Shown here: positions 54,903 through 64,000 of the stretch, piece by piece
How positions within the stretch are numbered: the stretch's first letter is position 1
Layout: each line of letters starts with the position of its first letter
Assembly (NCBI RefSeq): GCF_965363235.1
Contig: NC_134846.1
Coordinates: forward strand, 74,498,724-74,562,723
DNA: 64,000 nt
From: Mytilus galloprovincialis
Lineage: Eukaryota > Mollusca > Bivalvia > Mytilida > Mytilidae
Reading direction: 5' to 3'
The notes under the pieces: model-generated
What the model saw: the letters and a program-made list of their open reading frames with translations, nothing else
The model's database searches: none
What the model was told of the DNA's origin: nothing
Made by a program: the position numbers and the translations under genes

Positions 54903-57794
54903 AACAAAGAAGTATCAGAGATAGACATTTTGTATCGGCTTTCCGATTAAGGTTTTGCCATCCAAATGAGGTGACTTATTTGGGCAAATTCTGTTCATAA
55001 ATAATTGCCTATAGGCAGCGCTATATAATCGTGTTGGTTTTGACAAACGCTGCAAGTTTTCTTGTGCAATTCTATACTAAATAGAACGCAATCGAAACTT
55101 TACTGACGATTTCGTAATGGCTTGCATGACTTGCACATACATACAATACGTATTGATAATGAGAATCGTTTCGGCAACTTTGTGGTGATAAATCTTTTCA
55201 AAGATATCACTCTTGTATTTAGTTATACCATAAATACGTTTCTGCTATACAAGCGCCTCACCAGTGGTGATAGAATCAAAACGTTTTGAAACCCAAAATA
55301 AATAACCAACAAGTTGAAAAGCATTTAAAAATAAAAAATGTATTAAAAAATGTGATGAAGTTATTGTCCCATTAGATGAGGAGAAAACTTATCTTTTTAA
55401 ATATTTTCTTGGCCTTAAAGTAGATACAACTGAACTGACAATTAAACTTTAAGTAAACAATTTCGAACAAATAGGACTGACATACATTTTGTTATATATA
55501 TATATATATATAAATAGAAAGTTACTTTCCAAAAAGTAGTCTTTCGTGGAAATTTGGAATTCGATTAGCGTTTTGCGTTTCTTAATATGCGATATTTAGG
55601 AATCGAAACATTATATTAGTGTTTCAAATGCTGTAAAAGTTGACATTTGTGTTTGTATTTTTGTTAGTTTTTTGCTTTTGTCTTTGCTTTTGTCTTGTTT
55701 TTGTCTTTTTATACCCACCATTGTATCGAATTGTATGTAGATATATAAATATATTCGTATGTGATATGTCTGAGTGATCAGATAACGTTGTGGATGTAGG
55801 TTGACGTTTCTAGATAATTTTAATATAAAAAAGAAGATGTGGTATGATTGCCAAATGAGACATCTGTCCACAAGAGACCAAAATGACACAGACATTAAAA
55901 ACTATAGGTCACCGTACGGCCTTCAACAATGATCAAAACACTTTAGGGAAATCTTTTGATCTTAAAGTTCAGTTCAATTTGCATACAGATAGTGCTTGAA
56001 CTCGTAATAACTTGGCTAAGTATCTTATTCGTGTGACATTTTTCAGAAAGAATCTAACTCATTCTATAGCATATTATCTGTACTTTCTGTTTTGCACAGC
56101 TGTCCTAAAGTCGTACACTGCAATTGTTGTTCAATCAAAACAAATTAAACGAAGATTAAGAACGAATATAATGCAAGAATTAAACACAATATCAAAGTTC
56201 TCTTCTGATTCTTGAAGGATAGATATTTGGTTAAAAGTGAATAAAAGATAAAACATGACACACAGAGTTAATATGGTAGAGTTTCTTTTTGACAGCAAAT
56301 TTGGAGAATACTTTTTCAACATATTGTCGCGATTCCCATGAGAACGAACTGTGCACCTCTCCTTGTCGACATCTTCTTATTTTCATATTAGTCGGAGTTC
56401 CTTTAGACACTTATCAAAAAGAAGAAGATAGAAGAAGACCAAAGAAGGCAGATCATTTAATTTCACATTCAGATATATTAATTATAATGATGTTCTGTCC
56501 ATTAAACGTTCGAACGATTCTGATCGGGTTCCATTGATATATCCGCCGGGGCTTTCAATTAAAGAAATAATAGACACGGCTTCCTCTGTCTCATTTTTAG
56601 ACTCATACCTCGAACTTGACACAACGATCATCTCACTATCAGAATCTGTGTCAAACGAGACGATTTTTATTTTGAAATTATCAATTCCCCTCATCTTAGT
56701 AGCAATAATCAAATTCGCATGCAAATTGGATATACATTCCCAACTTATTCGGTATTCAAGAGCTTGCAACCACTACTCAGACTTTATAAAACGTTACCAG
56801 TGTCTGAGCATAAAGGCAATGAACTCAGGGTTATGTCAAATAACGTCTCGTACTATTTCTAACAAAAGTTCATTGTAAGAAAACAAGACTTTGCTGATAA
56901 ATATTCCATATCAACTTCATATATAATACATAATGGTCTTAAGTCTAGATTTAAGGTAAATACTTTGTTTATCATCTCAATTACGTGTTATAGTTTCCTT
57001 GTATATATATATTTGTATTTGTAAATTATTACTTATACTGTTTAGTGTATTTTTTGGTAATATCCATTTAACGGGGCTTGGTACTTATACATTCCGTCAT
57101 TGTGTTATTGTGATATGGTAATCAGTACTCTAGCTAGCTTATTGCGCACACTAGCACCATTATTAAAAGTATGTCCTTGAACGTGAAAAAAATGAATATA
57201 GGAACAAAACCAGAAATCAGTTTATAGTTGAAGTTGAAAAGCTGTAGATAAGTTTACTATTTCAGGTTGTAACGAACCTTGAATATATCAAAATAGAATT
57301 TTTTATCTAGCCTACTCATAACAATTCCTTCTTCAACGATAGACAGGTGTTTTTACAAAAATGGCGAGCTCTAATAGCCCTAGTTTGAAAAAAATTGTGA
57401 ATAATCATTAACGGAATGATTAAAGATCTAAGTTCTCCAAATATCAAGAAGCCATTGAAATAAGATAACAACTGGAGAGGTTCTTACATACACATGTGAC
57501 GGTTACAACTCCCATTTATCAATCTCGACTAATTTACAGGGGAGGTAATGACGTTGCTTACGTAAATTGTTATTTTTGGCGACGTTAAGCTATGACTTAT
57601 CGGGAAAAGATTCAGTTTTCGACTGATTTTTATCATTTAAACTTATTTAACATGCAAACGAGTTCATGGACCCCCCTTTTTAAAATGCCATTTGGTTTGA
57701 TTACACGAGAAGATTATGTGTGCCAATTTTCATGAAAACGTAAATAGTGCAATTTTGTTAAATTTGATAAATATACAGCAAAAAATGATGTTTT
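54903..57794. other. Intergenic with scattered repeat fragments
   Basis: A (TA)n run lies at about 55494-55515, and a copy of the short repeat at 55834-55935. At 57030-57125 is a fragment shared with 6975-7050 ('atatccatttaacg', 'cattccgtca'). A 95-residue minus-strand frame (56769-56482) with an acidic Ser/Asp/Glu stretch (DTDSDSE) is the only one with balanced composition, but it matches nothing I know. I do not call a gene. Confidence 0.45.
56725..56850 (+). pseudogene. Small fragment of Penelope-type RT
   Basis: The plus-strand frame reads QLIRYSRACNHYSDF and IKRYQCLSIKAMNSG, which lines up with the SQLIRxxRxC...DF block of the RT relics at 7859 and 54240. Sequence upstream in the same frame is not RT-like, so only a short piece survives. 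Confidence 0.5.
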
Positions 57795-58904
57795 TAGCTC
57801 ACCTGGCCCAAAGGGCCAAGTGAGCTTTTCTCATCACTTGGCGTCCTATGAGGTGCTGACCAAGTGTTGTTACTTTGTAGCCGATCCATCATCCAAGATG
57901 GCCGCCAGCGGGGGACTTAGTTTAACATAGGACCCTATGGGAAATGCATACAAATGACTTTTTCTAGAGAGTCACTGAATGGAATGAATCCAAACATGGC
58001 ATGAATGTTCCTTATGAGGTGCTGACCAAGTGTTGTTTCTTTGTAGCCGATCCATCATCCAAGATGGCCGCCAGTGGGGGATTTAATTTCACATAGGACC
58101 CTATGGGAAATGCATACAAATGACTTATTCTAGAGAACTACTGAATGGAATGAAACCAAACATGGCATGAATGTTTCTTATGAGGTGTTGACCAAGTATT
58201 GTTACTTTGTAGCCGATCAATCATCCAAGATGGCTGCCAGCGGGGGACTTAGTTTAACACAGGACCTTATGGGAAATGCATACAAATGACTTATTCTAGA
58301 GAACCACTGAATGGAATGAAACCAAACATAGCATGAATGTTACTTATGAGGTGCTGACCAAGTGTGTTACTTTATAGCTGATCCATCATCCAAAATGGCC
58401 GTCAGCGGGGGACTTAGTTTAACATAGGACCCTATGGGAAATGCATACAAATGACTTCTTCTAGAGAACTACTGAATGGAATGAAGCCAAACATGGCATG
58501 AATGTTCCTTATGAGGTGCTGACCAAGTGTTGTTACTTTGTAGTCGATCCATCATCCAAGATGGCCGCCAGTGGGAGACTTAGTTAAACATAGGACCCTA
58601 TGGGAAATTCATACAAATGACTTCTTTTAGAGAACCACTGAATGGAATGAAACCAAACATGGCATGAATGTTCTTTATGAGGTGCTGATCAAGTGTTGTT
58701 ACTTTGTAGATGATCCATCGTCCAAGATGGCCGCCAGCAGGGGGACTTTTCTAACATAGAATCCTATGAGAAATGCATACAAATGACATCTTTTAGAGAA
58801 CCACTGAATGGAATGTTACTTTGTAGTCAAATTTTATCTGTTTTTATATGATTTCAAAAACCCAAGTAGTCAGGTGAGCGATACAGGCTCTTGAGAGCCT
58901 CTAG
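57795..58904 (-). repeat. Hairpin-ended satellite element A8 (166-bp unit)
   Basis: On the plus strand the left end is the hairpin AGCTCACCTGGCCCAAAGGG-CCAAGTGAGCT (57797-57827) preceded by a T-run. The right end is AGGCTCTTGAGAGCCTCTAG. Between are about six units of 165-167 bp, each with the phrase 'catccaagatggccgccag' or a near variant and 'ataggaccctatgggaaatg'. The orientation is opposite to A1-A7. Ends match A4 and A5. Intergenic, non-coding. Confidence 0.9.
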
Positions 58905-59497
58905 TTTTTTCTACATTCATTAACATTTGATAAATATGAGTTATTTCTGAATATAAAAGTATAAATTTCTAGAATACTTATAAAATACAGAAATTACAAA
59001 TTATTTAACCAAAAAAAAATTGTGTTTATCTTTTAAAACAAAAATGTTATGTCTTTCTTTCGAAAGGGGAAATACGGCCACAAATTCGAATTTTGAGCTA
59101 ATATAGAAAATTTCGACCTCATTTTACTTAAAAAGTAGCATATAAAGGTATATTTTTTATTACATATTTGATTTAATCTTGTAAAAAATGGTCTATATGG
59201 AAATTTTTATCAAAATGTAAATACGGTTTGTAAACTTTATCGTATGCCCTTAAATGTTCTGTACCTAATCAGAAACATGACAGTTGTTATCTGATAGTTC
59301 ATTTTTACAAATGTTGCATTGTTGTTTTTATTGTTGCACATCAGTGTTTCTGTTGTTTCGTTGTTTTCCTCTAAAAGTTGATGTGTTCCCCCAGTTTTAG
59401 TTTGTAACCCGGATTTGTTTTCTCTCACTCGATTTGACTTTTGAACAGCGGTATGCTACTGTTGCCTTTATTTACATACAACAAACAATAAAATTCG
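58905..59497 (-). repeat. AT-rich spacer and reverse copy of a dispersed repeat
   Basis: From about 59290 to 59475, reversed, is the family inserted in the LINE relic at 9322-9500 (shared, complemented: 'aaggcaacagtagtatacc' type phrase). The first ~380 bases are AT-rich with no feature. Confidence 0.5.
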
Positions 59498-60086
59498 CAC
59501 GTGAAAATACTTTAACATTTAGTGATGATATAAAGAATAATGAAAACTTACGAACTTAATATAATGGTTTACTTTAATATTTGTTATCAAAGGTACCAGG
59601 ATTATAATTTAATACGCCAGACGCGCGTTTCGTATACACAAGACTCAACAGTGACGCTCAGATCATAATAGTTATGAAGCCATAACAAGTACAAAGATGA
59701 GGAGAATTGAGGACCCAAAATTCCAAAAAGTTGTGCCAAATACAGTTAAGGTAATCTATTCCTGGAACAAGATAATCCTTAGTTTTTCCAAAAATTCAAA
59801 GTTTTGTCAACAAAAATTTAAAAAAATGACCATATAATTGATATTAATGTCAACACCGAAGTGCTGACTACTGGGCTGCTGATACCCTCGGGAACGAAAC
59901 GTCCACCAGCAGTGAAATCGACCCAGTGGTGTAAACGTGAAAATACTTTACCATTTAGTGATGATATAAAGAATAATGAAAACTTACGAACTTAATAGTA
60001 TGGTTTACTTTAATAATTAGTTATCAAAGGTACCAGGATTATAGTTTAATACACCAGACGCGCGTTTCGCCTACATAAGACTCACC
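59498..60086 (+). repeat. Direct duplication of a ~150-bp segment flanking a repeat
   Basis: 59498-59647 and 59934-60086 are nearly identical: 'acgtgaaaatacttta', 'tttagtgatgatataaagaa', 'ggtaccaggattata', 'cagacgcgcgtttcg'. Between them lies the 'gaggacccaaaattccaaaa' repeat also at 2430-2690. This looks like one element with long direct terminal repeats of about 150 bp, or a tandem duplication with a 436-bp period. Confidence 0.75.
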
Positions 60087-60409
60087 ATAAATTGTGACTT
60101 GGACGGGGAGTTGTCTCATTTGCACTCACACCACATCTTCTTATATCTACCAACAAAAGAATGTCCGTATTTCCGAAAGCGACCTCGAAGTACGTATTTC
60201 ATCATGACAACTAAGATCGGCGACTATTATCTACAGATGAATTCATACAACAACATCAAACACAATGCAGGCAGACATGATCCTGTAATGTTATGATCTT
60301 AAACAAATATTTTAAATGACACCAGATTGCAAAACACAATTATATACTCAACCATCTACTAAAACGGATGAGTCATCGTAAATCTTTCGACGAATAATTC
60401 TTATTAACA

Positions 60410-60575
60410 ACCCTCGGATATTTGTAGGGTTCGTGTTGCTTAGTCTTTAGTTTTATTTGTTGTGTTTTGAAGATTATGGTTTGTCATTTTTTGTCTTTGT
60501 CATGGCGTTGTCAGTTTGTCTTCGACTTTCGCGATGTTATATCTTTTTGGTATCTTTAGACTCTTTTTAAGCTGA
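60410..60575 (+). repeat. 3' tail relic of the Penelope-type family
   Basis: 'gggttcgtgttgcttagtct', 'catggcgttgtcagtttgt' and 'tttttggtatcttta' match the tails at 31300 and 40996. Non-coding. Confidence 0.55.
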
Positions 60576-63152
60576 AATCTTAAGCGATGGAATTTACTGT
60601 TATAACTCGTCTAACAAGAATGCCTTTCTTTTCCTTGATGTTTGTATACTAGACCTCTGAATTTTCTATCCCAACTCCGGCTTAGGTCAGTTTAATTTGT
60701 ATTTTGTTTTTAGATTTGTAATTAAATGTATTATAAACAAATAAGATCCCAAACATATTTATTTCTTTGAACAATTTGCATTGGATAACCAGTATTAAAA
60801 CACAACATATTTCATCACAATGCTTGATAACAAAAATGCATTTCAACATGTAAAACATTGACGCTTTTCTTACTAATACATAATTACAAATATGTTTAAA
60901 TGGCAAGGTAAAACAAAACCAGATTTTTACCTGAACGCAGTATCTAAATGAAAGAAACAATACATTGAAAAAGAAATGTTGATAAAAGATGAGGAAAATG
61001 AAGAGCAAATATACATTTCTAACACACATTTTGACATAATCTCAATTATGCAAATGAATGTCATTACTGCTAACGGAAAGCAGGCAGTTACCAACAGTAT
61101 TCTTGTTTTCATTTTCCATATAATGCCTATAATTGTTCGTATATTTTGCACATATTTTACCGCGGAAGACCACAAAGAAACTTTGGTATATATAGCTCGA
61201 TACAGCACCAACACAGTATTTCAATGAACAATTTGAAATAATTTATACAATTAAATAGCACCAGTTCATTTTAAATATCAAATTAAAACAAAACGATGCA
61301 GCTTATTGTATATGAGAGAATGACTACATTTTGATACATCGCTCTAATTACGAAAATAATAAATTAATGACACCAGAAATTATTATAAATAAACAGTATA
61401 TAAATGAATCAAATAGACAATATTCAGTCGTTCAGATGAAATATCTAATTTGACAAGAGATACTTCAGGGAGATTGTTTCAGTGAAAATTATATATTTTG
61501 AAGACAACAGACGCCAAGTCATAGCTAACTGGAGACCTTTGGAAAAGTTTAACTTATATAATTGAATTCTACTGTTACAGACTTCCACATTTTCCACAAA
61601 GACAATCAGTTAGGTTGAATTCATAAAATAATGAAAAATCCTTCAAATATAACCCATATCTTTTTGTTGTTAAAAAGTTGTAAACGCGATGTCGAGTTTG
61701 AAAAGACTTCATGATATATCAAATGAATTGGGTTGGAAAAGATTATATAAAAAGATAGTATTCATTTAAAAAAATGTTTCCAAGAATTATAAACTATGAA
61801 TCAGATTATTAATAAGGAAAAGTTTACTAAAATATATTCCTATTACAGAATACATGAAGCAAACAAATCTTATTGACGTAAAAATATTTAACAAAAACGC
61901 CATAAAATCAATCAAAAATAAGTTTTTCAGGAAGTATTGATTGTATTATAATAATTTGACACAATGCAGTATTAAACAATACTATGTAAAACCGCATCAT
62001 TGAAACCTTGCGTGTAAAGTGTAACCACTTCATGGAATATTTTCAAGGATAAGTATATTTCAGTGAGTCCAGCAAGCATCAAAGGTGGATAAGTTCGAAC
62101 CCCGCTCGTGGTAAGCAAGTTTAACAATGAAAGTTATAGACAATGATTGCCAGTTTTCTTGCCAAAGTTCAATGATTCTCTGTGGGCACTCAGGCTTTCT
62201 CTTTAAACAAAATCTGAAATGTGCTGAAAGTTGTGTTAAGTACAATGAGTCATTAACCAACAAAATCGAATACAACAGGAATGTTCAAAAACTGGACAGA
62301 TAGGAAAGTGCTATTATTTACCAGATGATGAATGTTAATGTTACAAATAGTTGCACTATGCCATTCTTTGCATTCATATCATAAAAAAGATTACCTAATT
62401 GTAGTTGAATATAGATTTCTGATAATTTTTCTTTAGAATAACTCAATGCATATGTTACCTATTATGCACAATATTTCTCAGAAAAAAATCACTATCGCGC
62501 AAAATTAATGCTTCCTAAAAGGAACAAAATAAAATCATGATAAAAAATGAAACAAAATCTGAGGTATGCAAGGTCCAGTTGATAATGTCTAGTCTCAAAT
62601 TTAAGAGGGTATGTAATAATTTTTACATGTATAATACCTTCAAATGTCACTATGCATTAATCCTCAACAAAATATATGCCATGTCATATTGGTCCATCAA
62701 ATTTATGTATACATTTAACTGAAGATAATATCACAAATAATGCATATGCAAGTACTGGCATTAAACATGTCGCTGTCTTTTTCTCTGCCTTCTAACAATT
62801 CGTCCTTGTAGAAGACCTGATATATAAACATGTCCTTGAGCTTCTTATTCAACAACAAATTTGGCATCTAGGATTGCTGACTGTTAATCTGCAAAAACAA
62901 AAGAAGTTTAAAAAGAATACGGATAACACAAGACACACTATCGACTATTTTTCATGCAGATATTACTTTTTTAAAGTTTTTTTTAATTCAAGATTTAATC
63001 AAGCCAACCTAATATTACAAGCACAATGTTTTGATAGCATTACATGTTATGCAAATTTGTTAATTGTAATTTTGCTCACAGCTAGTTCATAAAAGGCAAT
63101 TTGAAAACTTAGACATATAATTCTTGGTTGCTACTTACAGTATTAACGATTT
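60576..63152 (-). other. No gene; probably includes the kinase 3' untranslated region
   Basis: AT-rich sequence without recognisable exons or bounded repeats. Because the last coding exon of a kinase gene on the minus strand ends at 63153, the adjoining part must hold its 3' untranslated region, of unknown length. The small open frames here look like chance. Confidence 0.4.
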
Positions 63153-63248
63153 TCAAAAGTTTATATCCCATCCTGATGTTTCGTCTGGTGGGACCTCTGA
63201 ATTTTTGGGATAGTTGTCAAAATTGCTAAAATCTGCTGCCCCTTTGAT
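63153..63248 (-). CDS. PRKG: cGMP-dependent protein kinase, last coding exon (partial gene)
   Basis: After the acceptor tttatttcag, 31 codons end in TGA at 63153. The peptide contains DFSNFDNYP and ends PPDETSGWDINF. This is the AGC-kinase C-terminal tail of cGMP-dependent protein kinases: the 'SNFD.YP' turn and the 'PPD..SGWD..F' end are typical of PKG and absent from PKA. The enzyme is a cytosolic Ser/Thr kinase switched on by cGMP. All other exons, with the cyclic-nucleotide and catalytic domains, must lie to the right of the window. I cannot tell PRKG1 from PRKG2 from this tail; it has traits of both. Confidence in the family is high because the motif, splice acceptor and stop all agree. 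Confidence 0.85.
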   Translation of the reverse strand: MKGAADFSNFDNYPKNSEVPPDETSGWDINF

Positions 63249-64000
63249 CTGAAATAAAGCATTTAAACACATGAAGTGATTTATTTCTGTTTACAAGGAG
63301 AAAACTACTAGAACATAAAATGAAAACCTTTATACTATTACTTCGTGTACATACAGTCTTTACCTTAAAGACAAGTATTTGCTGCTGTGTTAAACTGATA
63401 TCTTTTATTGCATTTATTGGACAATGTTATTGAAAGGGGTTATTGAACTCATATGAATGATTTTAATCTTCCAATAATGTATATGAATGATCTACCAATA
63501 TAATTAAGTGTATTACGTTAAAATGGTTAAGTTCACAATATTAATTTTAAGAGTCCCTGTGACGTCCTATTTTCATTCGTTTGGATTACATATTCACATT
63601 TAATCCACTAAATCAAGTATGCTATCGTTAGCATCATAACCTTTTCGATGAGGACGAACAGATCCCAATTGGAATATACTTTCTTTAGAGCGAACTGGTC
63701 ATGTTTTATACATTAAAAACCATCAAATTCGCATGAGACAAGAAAGGGGCAAACAAATATAAATTTCATTTGCATTTAAACCAAAAATAGTCCTGGCAGG
63801 ACAGCTACAGAAACATATAATAAAGTATTTCAATATGAGTTGAAACCTTTCAAATCCAGAAATTCACTTTAAACTCGTCAAACATTTTTCATTTTTTTTA
63901 ACTGAGGTTCCCTGATTTTCATTAACAAAGTGCAGTTACATCTTCCAAGGACAAGGTTAGGGCTATTCCTACACCGATTCGTTTAGAAACAGCATGCTCA
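63249..64000 (-). other. PRKG: Intron of the cGMP-dependent kinase gene
   Basis: Directly upstream of the last exon on the minus strand. I found no further kinase motif here, so the whole stretch reads as intron that continues past the window. Confidence 0.55.

Noticed and set aside
60682..61227. Overlapping small frames with hydrophobic stretches on both strands
   Set aside because: Phe/Ile/Leu-rich translations of AT-rich DNA are expected by chance; no splice or homology support.
62085..62112. GTTCGAACCCC resembling a tRNA B box
   Set aside because: No A box at the right distance, no cloverleaf and no SINE-like tail could be found.

Overview
This window looks like nuclear DNA of a bivalve mollusc, most likely a Mytilus-type mussel. 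It is AT-rich, its genes are split by GT-AG introns, it carries a secreted C1q-domain gene, and it is crowded with dispersed repeats that I recognise from mussel sequence. The species call rests on memory of those repeats and is an inference. I see no bacterial-style operon, CRISPR array, rRNA or convincing tRNA.

Layout. At 1-1319 (minus) is an uninterrupted reading frame with a GIY-YIG endonuclease domain. It runs off the left edge and fits the N-terminal half of a Penelope-like retroelement with the nuclease placed first. At 2974-6229 (plus) is a two-exon secreted C1q-domain gene whose intron holds a 447-bp palindrome. From 6.2 to 18 kb lie decayed retroelements: two CR1/jockey-like LINE copies and two Penelope-type RT relics. 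Two hairpin-ended satellite-bearing elements and a 680-bp TTAA-bounded palindrome follow.

From 49499 down to 18350 (minus) is a complete 23-exon gene for CHTF18 (CTF18), the large subunit of the alternative PCNA clamp loader. I could place every exon with matching splice phases, giving 930 residues. An E2F-type site lies about 85 bp upstream of its ATG. Its introns host a full-length piggyBac transposon (26074-29931, TTAA target duplication, intact five-exon transposase of 569 residues), several MITE-like elements, two minisatellites and five satellite-bearing elements.

From 49.5 to 63.1 kb is intergenic sequence with more mobile DNA, including a 2.5-kb element with ATATCCC-rich ends and a 1.1-kb satellite-bearing element. 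At 63153-63248 (minus) is the last coding exon of a cGMP-dependent protein kinase; the rest of that gene lies beyond the right edge.

The three host genes have no visible joint pathway: CHTF18 acts in DNA replication and cohesion, the kinase in cGMP signalling, and the C1q protein probably in secreted lectin-like recognition. The most striking points are the apparently intact piggyBac with CRE-like sites at both ends, and a recurrent architecture (start hairpin, 160-190 bp tandem array, CG-rich linker, end hairpin, A-run) shared by eight otherwise dissimilar elements.
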